From: Algorimicrobium echini
GTDB taxonomy: Bacteria > Bacteroidota > Bacteroidia > Flavobacteriales > Flavobacteriaceae
Assembly (NCBI RefSeq): GCF_900115185.1
Contig: NZ_FOVN01000003.1
Span: 86,511 to 150,510, forward strand
Reading direction: 5' to 3'
DNA length: 64,000 nt
A program made the position numbers and the translations under genes. The notes beneath the pieces are model-generated. The model was not told the origin of the DNA. It did not search any database and saw nothing but the letters and a program-made list of their open reading frames with translations. Positions 1-8,677 of the stretch are shown here, piece by piece (positions within the stretch are counted from its first letter, which is position 1; the number at the start of each line of letters is the position of its first letter).

Positions 1-63
1 GACAGTGATGAAAATGCAGCTATAGAAGGTGCTTTTCATTTTTCTGGTCGTGAAATGTTTTAA
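1..63 (+). CDS. C-terminal end of an unidentified protein (partial)
   Basis: The frame is open from the first base and ends in TAA at 61-63. The last residues read EGAFHFSGREMF. A strong terminator follows 22 bases later, so this is plausibly the true 3' end of a gene that starts left of the window. Twenty residues are too few to assign a family. Confidence 0.55.
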   Translation, partial: DSDENAAIEGAFHFSGREMF

Positions 64-85
64 TTATAAAGCAACTTATAGATAT

Positions 86-123
86 AAAAGCCTAAAATGT
101 TAATACATTTTAGGCTTTTTTTA
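86..123 (+). terminator. Rho-independent terminator
   Basis: A 14-bp perfect stem (AAAAGCCTAAAATG at 86-99, its complement at 106-119) closes a 6-base loop and runs into a T tract. It sits directly behind the partial gene at the left edge and insulates it from the protease gene. Confidence 0.85.
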
Positions 124-163
124 TTCTAAACGGTATCTTCGTAACATTCTAAAAAAGAATGCT

Positions 164-2734
164 ATGAAAAAAACAAACTATGCTTTATTAGTTTGTGTCC
201 TGTTTTCTACCTTATTATTAGCTCAAAATAAACAAAAAGCTATAGATAAATTGAAGCTGAATACACAAGCTCAAATTACAGTTAACTCGCAATCTGGTGT
301 TCCAGAATTTATTAGGTTTCATGAGCCAATAACCCTATCAGGTGTTACACTTCATGAAAAAATTCAAATGTTTTTGGAAACCAATAAAGGGCTATTTAAT
401 GACACACAAGATTTAAGCAACTTCACATTTCAACTCGCTAGAAAAGACAATTATGGTTTTCAAAGTGTAACCCTGAATCAGCATCATCAAGGTGTTCCTG
501 TTTTTGATGGCCAATTGCGATTTCATTTTAATCATTCTAATCAACTAACTGCAATTAATGGCAACTACATTACAAATATTAAAGTAAATGCTGTTCCTTC
601 AATTTCAGAGCAAGCGGCAAATGCTGCTGCTCTAAATATGTTAGCAAAACAAGATATTAACTATTCTGGTGAAACCGTTTTTGCACACAAAACCAATTTA
701 TTTGTTTTTCAAAAAGGCCTTATTGAAAATAATTTGGGTTCTAGTTATTTGGTTTATGAAGTAGAAGCCAGAAATGATGCGGATGTTCGTGAATATGTAT
801 ATATCAATGCGCATGATGGTACTTTGGTGGAGCAATTTACTGGTATGCCACATGCACTAGATCGTATTGTTTACGAAGGAGATACAACTACTGTTGCTTG
901 GCAAGAGGGTGATGTTTTTCCAGGTAATTTGACTATTTGGCAGCGAAATGAGGTGGTAGCTTCTGGTCATGTTTATAATTTTTTTAATAATGCTTTTGGG
1001 TATGTGTCTTATAATAATGCGGATGCGCAAATGATAACCATTAATAACAGTAACATTCCCAATTTTAATTGTCCTAATGCAAACTGGAATGGAGTTTCTG
1101 CTAACTATTGTAATGGTACAGCAACTGATGACGTGGTTGCGCATGAATGGGGACACGCTTATACTGAATATACAAGTGGCTTAATTTACGCATGGCAATC
1201 GGGTGCAATCAATGAATCGTTTTCAGATATATGGGGAGAAACGGTTGATTTATTAAATGATTACGCGGATGAAGATGATGATGTATCCTTAAGAACGGGC
1301 TGCAATAGTTCTGACCGTTGGCGAATTGGCGAAGATGCGACTGCCTTTGGTGGTGCTATTCGCGATATGTGGAATCCACCATGTAATAACGACCCAGGAA
1401 AAGTAACTGACGGCATATATAGATGCGGCGAAGGTGATTTTGGAGGTGTTCATTCTAATTCTGGTATTCCAAATCACGCCTATGCACTTTTGGTTGATGG
1501 AGGTACCTATAATGGACAAACTATTAATGGCATTGGCTTGACAAAAGCAGCACATATTTTTTGGCGTGCGCAAAGCACCTATTTAACAGCTACTAGCGAT
1601 TTCTTTACGCTGGCAGACGCGCTTGAAGCATCTTGTACAGATTTATTAGGTATTAATTTAGAAGGATTGTCTACAGAAAATGCACCTGCAGGACCATCTA
1701 ATGAATTTCTAACCATGGCAGATTATAACGAATTAGTAAAAGCTATTCTTGCCGTAGAATTACGTATCGAACCAGAGCAATGCGGATTTACAGCAGTAAT
1801 TGGTATGGCTCCAGATCTGTGTCAAAACGCTCAAGATAATCCAATTTACGTTGAAGATTGGGAAACAGGAGTTGATGGCTGGACAGTCTATCAATTACAA
1901 ACATCATCAACCTGGATTGCACGAGATTGGCAAATACAAAGCAGTTTACCAAGTGGTAGAATTGGAAGCGGTATGTTTGCTGTAAATGCGCCAATTGGTG
2001 ATACCTATGGTGGTAATTGTCAAACTAGTTTTCAAAATGGAATTATGAGTTTGGAAAGTCCTGTCATTGAGATACCTGACTTTAATGAAGGCACATTTGA
2101 AATGGCCTTTAATCATTACGTTTCAACTGAACCAAATTGGGATGGTGTAAATATTAAATATAAATTAGATACTGGTAATTGGACATTAATTCCTGTTACA
2201 GCATTTATTGTAAACGGTTATAATGATGCCATTAATCCAGCTTCAGATGGCAATGATAATCCAATGGAAGGACAAGATGCTTTTACTGGTTCGGATGGTG
2301 GATCGAATAGTGGTAGTTGGGGAACAAGTGTCATTAATCTATCTGCTTTAGGTGTTGTTGCTAATAGTAACATTCAATTTAGATTCGATTTAGGAAGTGA
2401 TGGTTGCAATGGACGAGAAGGCTGGTTTTTAGATGAAGTTACGGTTTACAACTGTGCTTATGCCTTATCTGTTGAAGATTTTTCAGCATTGGAAAACGGC
2501 ATAAAAGTATACCCAAACCCGTCTCACGGTCAGTTTATTATGAAAAATATGGATCATCTTAATTTAGTTAAAGCGGATGTTATGGATATTAATGGCCGTT
2601 TAGTTAAATCTATAGATTTATCAAATATTCAGGATTCAGCCACTATAGATATATCGAGTGTGGCTTCGGGTTTATATTTTATGAAAGTTTACAGCCAAAA
2701 TGCAAATACCGTTATAAAACTGATAAAAGAATAA
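164..2734 (+). CDS. Secreted M4 (thermolysin-type) metalloprotease with T9SS sorting domain
   Basis: Predicted secreted zinc endopeptidase. A signal peptide at residues 1-20 ends in LLLAQ. A propeptide of FTP/PepSY type covers roughly 50-220. The zinc motif HEWGH is at 327-331 and the third ligand glutamate is in NESFSD at 350-355 (E351), which reproduces the thermolysin spacing of 20 residues between the second His and the Glu. A MAM/jelly-roll-like region at about 560-770 (VEDWETGVDGW) probably binds substrate or matrix. The last 80 residues (VYPNPSHGQF, ending in VIKLIKE) form a type A sorting domain for export by the type IX system. It is a monocistronic gene between two terminators. Family and export route are secure; the substrate is unknown. 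Confidence 0.93.
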   Translation: MKKTNYALLVCVLFSTLLLAQNKQKAIDKLKLNTQAQITVNSQSGVPEFIRFHEPITLSGVTLHEKIQMFLETNKGLFNDTQDLSNFTFQLARKDNYGFQSVTLNQHHQGVPVFDGQLRFHFNHSNQLTAINGNYITNIKVNAVPSISEQAANAAALNMLAKQDINYSGETVFAHKTNLFVFQKGLIENNLGSSYLVYEVEARNDADVREYVYINAHDGTLVEQFTGMPHALDRIVYEGDTTTVAWQEGDVFPGNLTIWQRNEVVASGHVYNFFNNAFGYVSYNNADAQMITINNSNIPNFNCPNANWNGVSANYCNGTATDDVVAHEWGHAYTEYTSGLIYAWQSGAINESFSDIWGETVDLLNDYADEDDDVSLRTGCNSSDRWRIGEDATAFGGAIRDMWNPPCNNDPGKVTDGIYRCGEGDFGGVHSNSGIPNHAYALLVDGGTYNGQTINGIGLTKAAHIFWRAQSTYLTATSDFFTLADALEASCTDLLGINLEGLSTENAPAGPSNEFLTMADYNELVKAILAVELRIEPEQCGFTAVIGMAPDLCQNAQDNPIYVEDWETGVDGWTVYQLQTSSTWIARDWQIQSSLPSGRIGSGMFAVNAPIGDTYGGNCQTSFQNGIMSLESPVIEIPDFNEGTFEMAFNHYVSTEPNWDGVNIKYKLDTGNWTLIPVTAFIVNGYNDAINPASDGNDNPMEGQDAFTGSDGGSNSGSWGTSVINLSALGVVANSNIQFRFDLGSDGCNGREGWFLDEVTVYNCAYALSVEDFSALENGIKVYPNPSHGQFIMKNMDHLNLVKADVMDINGRLVKSIDLSNIQDSATIDISSVASGLYFMKVYSQNANTVIKLIKE

Positions 2735-2754
2735 ATAGTAAGTATATCTTAAAC

Positions 2755-2785
2755 AAAAAATCCTGCAAATTGCAGGATTTTTTGT
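2755..2785. terminator. Terminator between convergent genes
   Basis: Stem AAAAAATCCTGCAA / TTGCAGGATTTTTT, flanked by A on one side and T on the other, so it can act in both directions. It lies between the protease gene and the end of the minus-strand recF cluster. The following 2786-2920 shows no gene. Confidence 0.8.
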
Positions 2786-2920
2786 TTTTGAAAATATTTT
2801 TGAATTTCACTAACCTTTCTTAGTGTCATGAGAAATATGAAATATTCTCGCGATTGTTTTAAATTAAAGTTTAACGAGTATTTATTCTATGTTTTGTGTC
2901 ATATTTTAAAGAGCAAACAA

Positions 2921-3217
2921 CTAACGAAGCACTATTTCCTTAATAATTTGCTTCCCTAGATGATCATTCAGCATCGTTACAATTTTTTCTTTTCCGTAGC
3001 TTAACTCCTCCCGAAGCACGCTAGAACTTAATTGAACATATAATATTTCACCTTTTAACTGAATAGCAGTTGTGTAATTATTGACACCATTTCCCATCAT
3101 GTTTTGCCAAGCATCTTGAACGTTTATGGCATTTAGCCCTTGTTCCAATCTGTTGGTTTCTACAAATTCTTTTAAAGCGTCAGCAATGGATAAATTTTCG
3201 TTATTTCGTTTGGCCAT
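2921..3217 (-). CDS. DUF721 (DciA-like) protein
   Basis: A 98-residue protein of the DUF721 family. DciA members of this family are known to act on the replicative helicase DnaB in bacteria lacking DnaC or DnaI. The core pattern is visible: an N-terminal helix (IADALKEFVETNRLEQGLN), then the tryptophan segment VQDAWQNMMG, then a beta-rich half with LYVQLSSSVLREEL and a C-terminal helix. It lies at the end of a recF-lipoprotein-DUF721 minus-strand run with 31 bases to its upstream neighbour. The replication link with recF is consistent with the family. A direct helicase role here is inference. Confidence 0.82.
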   Translation of the reverse strand: MAKRNNENLSIADALKEFVETNRLEQGLNAINVQDAWQNMMGNGVNNYTTAIQLKGEILYVQLSSSVLREELSYGKEKIVTMLNDHLGKQIIKEIVLR

Positions 3218-3248
3218 ATGTTTTATCCACGATGGTGGAACTCTGTTT

Positions 3249-3680
3249 TTAATTAATATTTATGGGTTTGTAGCGCTTGTACAAAAATATCGCGTTGTTT
3301 TTATTTATTACCTTTAATTGATTTTTCGTGGCTAGTAAAACCGTTTCTTTCCAAGTATCAAATGGTGTTTTATAGTACACGTTCATGCTGTCATTTTCAA
3401 TTTTTATGGTAAAGTTTTCTGCATCTTTGGATGTTTCAAAAGTACCCATAAAATTGGGTTTCATTTTTTTTCGAATGCCTGTTTGAGAATCTTCTAAACT
3501 AATAAAATCTACGGTGTCATTATAAGAATACTCTTTGGTACTCCCGTCATTTAATATAACACGCTCAATTTCCCAATACCCTTCTAAATGTTCCAAATAG
3601 TCTTCGGGATTATTAGTGCAACCAGATAAAACCATCATCAGAACTAGGAGAGTGGTAATTTTTTGAAGTTTCTGTATCAT
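3249..3680 (-). CDS. Small lipoprotein, unknown function
   Basis: 143 residues. The N terminus is a lipoprotein signal with hydrophobic core and lipobox VLSGC (Cys21). The mature part starts with EGYWEIERVILNDG, and later strands (MKPNFMGTFETS, MNVYYKTPFDTWKE) suggest a small lipocalin-like beta barrel as in many Bacteroidota lipoproteins. It sits between recF and DUF721 with short gaps (14 and 31 bases) and is probably cotranscribed, although no link to DNA metabolism can be read from its sequence. Function unassigned. Confidence 0.75.
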   Translation of the reverse strand: MIQKLQKITTLLVLMMVLSGCTNNPEDYLEHLEGYWEIERVILNDGSTKEYSYNDTVDFISLEDSQTGIRKKMKPNFMGTFETSKDAENFTIKIENDSMNVYYKTPFDTWKETVLLATKNQLKVINKNNAIFLYKRYKPININ

Positions 3681-3694
3681 AATTAAAAATGGTT

Positions 3695-4774
3695 CTATAA
3701 TTTAAAAATTTCGTAGGATTGGTGTACTTGTTTAACCACTGCTTCAGTACGATCTGCGTGTGTATCGCTTATAAAAAGTTGGCCAAAATTTTCATCATCC
3801 ACCAATTTTATAATTTGAGATACGCGTTGTTCATCTAATTTATCAAAAATATCATCTAAAAGCAAAATGGGATTCACTTGGCTTCTAGATTTTATAAAAT
3901 CGAATTGCGCCAATTTCAAAGCGATTAAAAAAGATTTTTGCTGACCTTGGCTCCCAAATTTTTTAATAGGATGTTCGGCAATGTTAAAAATCAAGTCGTC
4001 TTTATGAATGCCAACACTGGTATATTGTATGGCTTTATCTTTATTAATTACGGTTTTTAAAAGCATTTCTAAACGATGATTTGTTAAATCGCTTTCATAA
4101 ACCAATTCTACGGACTCGTTTCCACTACTAATAGCCTTATATCGTTCCTTAAAAATGGGGATAAACGTTTCTAAAAATGCTTGACGTTTTCCATGAATTT
4201 CATGCCCATATTGATCTAGTTGTAAATTGTAAACTTCTAAAGTGTCTTGATTAAAAGTATGATTTAGAGCAAAGTATTTCAAAAGTGAATTTCGTTGTGC
4301 GACTACTTTATTATACTTTAAAAGGGTGTTTAAGTAATTTTTATCACTTTGTGAAATAACACCATCCATAAACTTTCGTCTGGTAGCACTCCCTTCAATA
4401 ATTAAATCCCGATCGGCTGGTGAAATAATCACTAAAGGTAAAAAACCTATATGGTCACTATATTTATCATAAATTTTACCGTTTCGTTTGATAATCTTTT
4501 TCTGACCGCGCTTTAAACTCACTACAATTTTTTCTGAGACCTCATTTTTTTCATATTCCCCGTTCACAACAAAGAAGGCTTCATCATGTTTTATGTTTTG
4601 AGACGCAATGGGATTAAAATAACTTTTTCCAAATGACAGATGGTAGATAGCATCTAAAACATTGGTTTTACCCACGCCATTATTACCAACAAAGCAGTTT
4701 ATTTTTTCATTGAAAACAAAGCTACGCTCATCAAAATTTTTATAATTGAGTACCGATAAGGATTTCAGAATCAT
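3695..4774 (-). CDS. recF: DNA replication/repair protein RecF
   Basis: 359 residues, normal for RecF, an SMC-like ATPase that binds gapped DNA and helps RecR/RecO load RecA. The opening [11 protein letters not shown], the Walker A motif GNNGVGKT at 30-37, the ABC-type signature region GSQGQQKSF and the Walker B segment [11 protein letters not shown] near 300-310 are all present. It is the first gene of a minus-strand run with a lipoprotein and DUF721. The run is divergent from the TPR-ribH pair. Confidence 0.97.
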   Translation of the reverse strand: MILKSLSVLNYKNFDERSFVFNEKINCFVGNNGVGKTNVLDAIYHLSFGKSYFNPIASQNIKHDEAFFVVNGEYEKNEVSEKIVVSLKRGQKKIIKRNGKIYDKYSDHIGFLPLVIISPADRDLIIEGSATRRKFMDGVISQSDKNYLNTLLKYNKVVAQRNSLLKYFALNHTFNQDTLEVYNLQLDQYGHEIHGKRQAFLETFIPIFKERYKAISSGNESVELVYESDLTNHRLEMLLKTVINKDKAIQYTSVGIHKDDLIFNIAEHPIKKFGSQGQQKSFLIALKLAQFDFIKSRSQVNPILLLDDIFDKLDEQRVSQIIKLVDDENFGQLFISDTHADRTEAVVKQVHQSYEIFKL

Positions 4775-4867
4775 ATAAAAAGAAACTTAAATGGGGTTTT
4801 ACGTAAAGGATGTGCAAATTATTGAAAAATAACAAATAAATAGGCTTTCTAATCTAAAGAAAAATTA

Positions 4868-4875
4868 TATTTTTG
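4868..4875 (+). promoter_or_regulatory. Bacteroidota -7 promoter element for the TPR-ribH pair
   Basis: TATTTTTG matches TAnnTTTG and is followed by GCAC, 22 bases before the ATG of the TPR gene. No clear -33 TTTG is seen at the expected distance. Confidence 0.5.
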
Positions 4876-4896
4876 CACCGCATTAATTAAAAATAT

Positions 4897-5670
4897 ATGG
4901 CAACGTACAAGAAGAGAGGATATAAACCAGAAACAAAAGAAGAAAAGCAGCATGATGTTGAAGAACACTCAACAACAGCTGAAGTTTTTAACACACTTGA
5001 TGAAAGTGCCTCCAAGACGGAAGATTGGGTAATTGGCAATCAGAAATACATTTTTATTATTATTGGTTTGGTAGCAGCCGTCGTTTTAGGATATTTAGGT
5101 TATAATGAGTTTATAGCTAAACCAAAGCAAACGGAAGCTATGAATGATATGTACCAAGCCCAAAAATACTATGATCAAGCAGTAAATGCAACATCTGAAA
5201 AAGATTCGTTATTTAGCTTGGCTTTAAATGGTGGTGAAGGTAAATTTGGTATGTTAGATATAATCTCTGAATATAGCGGAACACCATCGGCTAATATGGC
5301 AAATTATTATGCTGGTATGGCATATTTGAATATGAAAGATTACAAAAATGCCGTGTCGTATTTAGGTAATTTTTCAAGTGATGATGAAATCTTAGCACCA
5401 ATGGCTAAAGGCTGTATCGGTGATGCCTTTGTACAATTAAACCAACAAGAAGATGCGTTAGGTTATTATGAAGAAGCTGCTAAAATGCGCTCGAACGAAT
5501 TTACAACACCAATGTTTTTATATAAAGCAGGTATTATAGCTTTAGATTTAGGCAAAACAGATGTAGCGCTTAAACATTTTAAAACTATTAAAGAAAACTA
5601 CCCAACCTCTACTGAAGGGACTAATATTGACATCTTTATTGGAAAAGCAGAGGCTTTGGCAAGTAACTAA
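4897..5670 (+). CDS. Membrane-anchored TPR protein (YfgM/BamD-like layout)
   Basis: 257 residues. A charged cytoplasmic N terminus (1-48) precedes one transmembrane helix at about 51-69 (IFIIIGLVAAVVLGYLGY). A periplasmic region of tetratricopeptide helices follows, with units such as MANYYAGMAYLNMKDYKNAV, AKGCIGDAFVQLNQQEDALG and YKAGIIALDLGKTDVALKHF. This is the layout of YfgM-type scaffold proteins that associate with the secretion machinery. It is three bases upstream of ribH and surely cotranscribed, a pairing common in flavobacteria. The partner protein cannot be told from sequence. Confidence 0.85.
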   Translation: MATYKKRGYKPETKEEKQHDVEEHSTTAEVFNTLDESASKTEDWVIGNQKYIFIIIGLVAAVVLGYLGYNEFIAKPKQTEAMNDMYQAQKYYDQAVNATSEKDSLFSLALNGGEGKFGMLDIISEYSGTPSANMANYYAGMAYLNMKDYKNAVSYLGNFSSDDEILAPMAKGCIGDAFVQLNQQEDALGYYEEAAKMRSNEFTTPMFLYKAGIIALDLGKTDVALKHFKTIKENYPTSTEGTNIDIFIGKAEALASN

Positions 5671-5673
5671 TAC

Positions 5674-6153
5674 ATGGCTACAGAAAATAAAAATTTATCA
5701 GAATACGATAAAGCTACAATCCCAAACGCGAAAAACTTTCGGTTTGGGATTGTTGTTTCAGAATGGAATGATACCATAACGGAAGGACTTTATAAAGGCG
5801 CAATCCAGGCTTTATTGGATAATCATGTTTTAGCAGAGAATATTATTCGTTGGAATGTTCCCGGTAGTTTTGAGTTAATTTATGGTTGTAAAAAAATGCA
5901 ACAACAGCAAGTTGATGCCGTTATCGCTATTGGTAGTGTTATTCAAGGCGAAACCAAACATTTTGATTTTGTATGTGAAGGCGTTACTCAAGGCATTAAA
6001 GACCTAAACGTTTTGCAGAATGTGCCTGTTATTTTTTGTGTTTTAACAGATAATAACATCCAACAGTCTATAGATCGTTCCGGTGGAAAACATGGAAATA
6101 AAGGTACAGAAGCCGCTATTGCTGCTATAAAAATGGCCGAATTGAATAAGTAG
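5674..6153 (+). CDS. ribH: 6,7-dimethyl-8-ribityllumazine synthase
   Basis: Penultimate enzyme of riboflavin synthesis, joining 5-amino-6-ribitylaminouracil with 3,4-dihydroxy-2-butanone 4-phosphate. 159 residues, a usual length. Diagnostic segments are FGIVVSEWN (25-32), PGSFELIYG (63-71), GSVIQGETKHFDFV with the catalytic His96, and SIDRSGGKHGNKGTEAA with the phosphate-binding Arg135. No FMN riboswitch fold is seen upstream; expression probably depends on the promoter before the TPR gene. Confidence 0.97.
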   Translation: MATENKNLSEYDKATIPNAKNFRFGIVVSEWNDTITEGLYKGAIQALLDNHVLAENIIRWNVPGSFELIYGCKKMQQQQVDAVIAIGSVIQGETKHFDFVCEGVTQGIKDLNVLQNVPVIFCVLTDNNIQQSIDRSGGKHGNKGTEAAIAAIKMAELNK

Positions 6154-6193
6154 ACTTTCTAAACTCTTACATTTTTTTACAGGCGTTTATAGG

Positions 6194-6217
6194 CATGAGC
6201 CAATTTCATGAGCCAAT
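6194..6217 (+). repeat. Short direct repeat in the ribH-mutL leader region
   Basis: CATGAGCCAAT occurs at 6194-6204 and 6207-6217 with a 13-base period, about 60-85 bases before the -7 element of the next operon. It could be a tandem regulator site or chance. Confidence 0.3.
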
Positions 6218-6277
6218 CAGCAGGATATTGTTAACAATTTTTGGCAAACAGGATGTCCTTTTTCCTTGCAAATTCAG

Positions 6278-6285
6278 TACTTTTG
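6278..6285 (+). promoter_or_regulatory. -7 promoter element of the mutL operon
   Basis: TACTTTTG fits TAnnTTTG and is 28 bases before the GTG start of the first small gene. No convincing -33 element. Confidence 0.5.
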
Positions 6286-6313
6286 AAGTTAAAGCAACTA
6301 ATTAGAAAGTAAA

Positions 6314-6520
6314 GTGGCTAAAAAAAATAAACGCTTTAATTACAAACCAAGATTCCAAGATGCTACTGAAAAAAATCAATCCGATGATATTCAGACAAAA
6401 TGGCAAAGTTTAAAAGGTACTAGAAAGCGAAAAAGTAATTTTCTAACCTCTCCTTTATTTTTGGTCTTGTTTTTGATTACTATATTAATAGTGATTTATG
6501 TTCTAGGTCGCTATGAATAA
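6314..6520 (+). CDS. Small single-pass membrane protein, unknown
   Basis: 68 residues from a GTG start; no nearer ATG gives a sensible product. A basic N terminus (KKNKRFNYKPRFQD) is followed by a polar stretch and one C-terminal transmembrane helix at about 46-64 (FLVLFLITILIVIYVLG). The N-terminal motif resembles that of the next gene (KKYSYTPRHY), so the two are probably diverged relatives. First gene of the run into mutL. No family recognised. Confidence 0.6.
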   Translation: MAKKNKRFNYKPRFQDATEKNQSDDIQTKWQSLKGTRKRKSNFLTSPLFLVLFLITILIVIYVLGRYE

Positions 6521-6529
6521 TACACGATT

Positions 6530-6814
6530 ATGGGAGTTTTTAATACACGAAAAAATAAAAAATACAGCTACACACCACGTCATTATAAAGGTGAAGGAAA
6601 TCCCTACGAAATAAAGCATAAGTTTGATGATTTTCGCTCAACCGTTGGAAGTAGTGGTGGTTTAAAAACAAAGATAAATACCGCTTGGGACGATTATAAA
6701 AACAATGCTGATGAACATGCCAATAGACGTGTATTGATCATTATTGCGGTTTTAGTTTTTATATTTTTACTGATAATTGGTTTCGATTTATCCATATTCC
6801 TTCCTGAAAACTAA
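6530..6814 (+). CDS. Small membrane protein related to its neighbour, unknown
   Basis: 94 residues with a basic aromatic N terminus (RKNKKYSYTPRHYKG), a helical middle (YEIKHKFDDFRSTVG) and one transmembrane helix at about 67-88 (LIIIAVLVFIFLLIIGFDL). Homologues in flavobacteria have sometimes carried a riboflavin-synthase label, which the sequence does not support; the label probably came from adjacency to ribH. Its stop overlaps the mutL start (TAATG), so translation is coupled to mutL. Confidence 0.7.
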   Translation: MGVFNTRKNKKYSYTPRHYKGEGNPYEIKHKFDDFRSTVGSSGGLKTKINTAWDDYKNNADEHANRRVLIIIAVLVFIFLLIIGFDLSIFLPEN

Positions 6815-8667
6815 TGGCAGACATTATTCAATTATTACCCGATCATGTTGCCAATCAAATTGCTGCAGGTGAAGTTGTTCAAAGGCCAGCTTCCGTAGTA
6901 AAAGAGCTTTTAGAAAATGCTATTGATGCCCAAGCTTCCGAAATTAAACTACTTATAAAAGATGCCGGAAAAACCCTCGTTCAAGTAATTGATAATGGTT
7001 CTGGGATGAGTGTTACAGATGCGCGTTTTAGCTTTGAGCGTCATGCAACATCTAAAATTAAATCGGCTGACGATTTATTTCAACTAAGTACTAAGGGATT
7101 TCGTGGCGAAGCATTGGCAAGTATTGCTGCTATTGCTCATGTGGAGCTAAAAACCAAACAAGAATCAGATGATGTTGGCACGCAAATAGTTATTGCGGGT
7201 AGCGAAGTGAAAGCGCAAGAAGTTGTTGTAACACCAACAGGAACCTCTATTGCTGTTAAAAATTTGTTCTTTAATATTCCAGCACGTCGTAATTTTTTAA
7301 AATCGAATACGGTTGAATTGCGTCATATTATTGATGAGTTTCATCGGGTAGCATTAGCGCATCCTTCTATTCAATTTTCTATGTATCATAACGGTAGTGA
7401 AACATTTCACTTGCCAATCAGTAATTTCAGACAACGCATTGTCAATATTTTCGGCACTAAAACCAATGAAAAATTAGTTCCTGTAAATGAAACAACTGAA
7501 GTTTTAACCGTTTCAGGATTTGTAGGAAAACCAGAATACGCCAAGAAAACACGTGGCGAACAATTCTTTTTTGTCAATAATCGTTTTATAAAAAGTGCCT
7601 ATCTGAATCATGCCATAAATTCTGCATTTGATGGTTTATTAAAAGATGGCACACATGCGAGTTACTTTTTAGATTTAACCGTAAATCCGCAAACCATTGA
7701 TATTAATATTCATCCAACAAAAACAGAAATTAAGTTTGATGATGAGCATACCTTGTATGCTATTTTAAGGTCCGCAGTAAAACATAGTTTAGGGCAATTT
7801 AGTATTGCACCAGTTTTAGATTTTGATCGTGACGCAAATTTTGATACACCTTATAATTTCCAAAACAAGCAGGCTAAAGCACCTAAAATTGAAGTAGATC
7901 GGGCTTTTAATCCATTTCAAGAAGAAAGACAATCTAAATCATCTTTTAGTCCATCATATAAAAAAGAACCAGCAGGAAGTTGGGAAAGTCTGTACGTTGG
8001 TATGGAATCTAAAAGCACTAAATCTGCAACCGATTTTAATGAAATCCAGTTTGAAAGTTCGGAAGAAACCAGAAATATATTTCAAGACGATGCCAGTTTA
8101 GATACGAAGCAATCTACCTACCAATTACATAATAAATATGTAGTGAGTACCATAAAATCAGGTATGTTGGTTATAGATCAGCATCGTGCACACCAACGTA
8201 TTTTATACGAAAGTTTTTTAAAGCATATTACTATTAAAGAAAGCGTGAGTCAGCAATTGTTATTTCCTGTTTTAGTATTTTTATCGCAACAAGAAATGGA
8301 TTGTATTAAAGGTGTTCAGGAAGATTTAGAGCACACTGGTTTTGTTTTTGCCAATTTTCATAATGATCATATTGAAATATCAGGTGTTCCTATCAGTGTT
8401 CCCGAAAGTGAAGTGACTGTTATTTTAGAACAATTAATTAGTGATATTGAAAACGAAGTACCAGATTCACATTTTAGTGCTACAGATTTGTTAGCAAAAT
8501 CCATGGCGAAGAGTTTGGCTATAAAAAGAGGGCAATCTTTAACTTTAGTGGAACAAGAGCATTTGGTTAATAGTCTATTTGCTTGTAAAGAGCCAAATAG
8601 TTCACCGACCAACAAAGCAACTTTCGTTACAATTAGCGTTGATGAAATAGATAAAAAATTTATTTAA
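6814..8667 (+). CDS. mutL: DNA mismatch repair protein MutL
   Basis: 617 residues. The N-terminal GHKL ATPase is complete: ELLENAIDA at 31-39, DNGSGM at 60-65 and TKGFRGEALASIAAIA at 93-108. A low-complexity linker at about 340-420 leads to the C-terminal dimerisation domain. The endonuclease-type motif reads DQHRAHQR at 455-462, where the usual form has DQHA and a Glu. The C-terminal CPHGRP zinc segment is replaced by SPTNK, so nicking activity is doubtful. It couples MutS recognition to downstream excision. One-base overlap with the upstream small gene. Confidence 0.96.
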   Translation: MADIIQLLPDHVANQIAAGEVVQRPASVVKELLENAIDAQASEIKLLIKDAGKTLVQVIDNGSGMSVTDARFSFERHATSKIKSADDLFQLSTKGFRGEALASIAAIAHVELKTKQESDDVGTQIVIAGSEVKAQEVVVTPTGTSIAVKNLFFNIPARRNFLKSNTVELRHIIDEFHRVALAHPSIQFSMYHNGSETFHLPISNFRQRIVNIFGTKTNEKLVPVNETTEVLTVSGFVGKPEYAKKTRGEQFFFVNNRFIKSAYLNHAINSAFDGLLKDGTHASYFLDLTVNPQTIDINIHPTKTEIKFDDEHTLYAILRSAVKHSLGQFSIAPVLDFDRDANFDTPYNFQNKQAKAPKIEVDRAFNPFQEERQSKSSFSPSYKKEPAGSWESLYVGMESKSTKSATDFNEIQFESSEETRNIFQDDASLDTKQSTYQLHNKYVVSTIKSGMLVIDQHRAHQRILYESFLKHITIKESVSQQLLFPVLVFLSQQEMDCIKGVQEDLEHTGFVFANFHNDHIEISGVPISVPESEVTVILEQLISDIENEVPDSHFSATDLLAKSMAKSLAIKRGQSLTLVEQEHLVNSLFACKEPNSSPTNKATFVTISVDEIDKKFI

Positions 8668-8677
8668 GTAAAATTTT

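Noticed and set aside
4775-5673. FMN riboswitch before the ribH unit
   Set aside because: The leader is short and has none of the conserved RFN-element segments; ribH is preceded by a TPR gene with three bases between.
8367-8615. An antisense frame inside mutL
   Set aside because: It shadows the C-terminal domain of mutL with no start context or conserved pattern.
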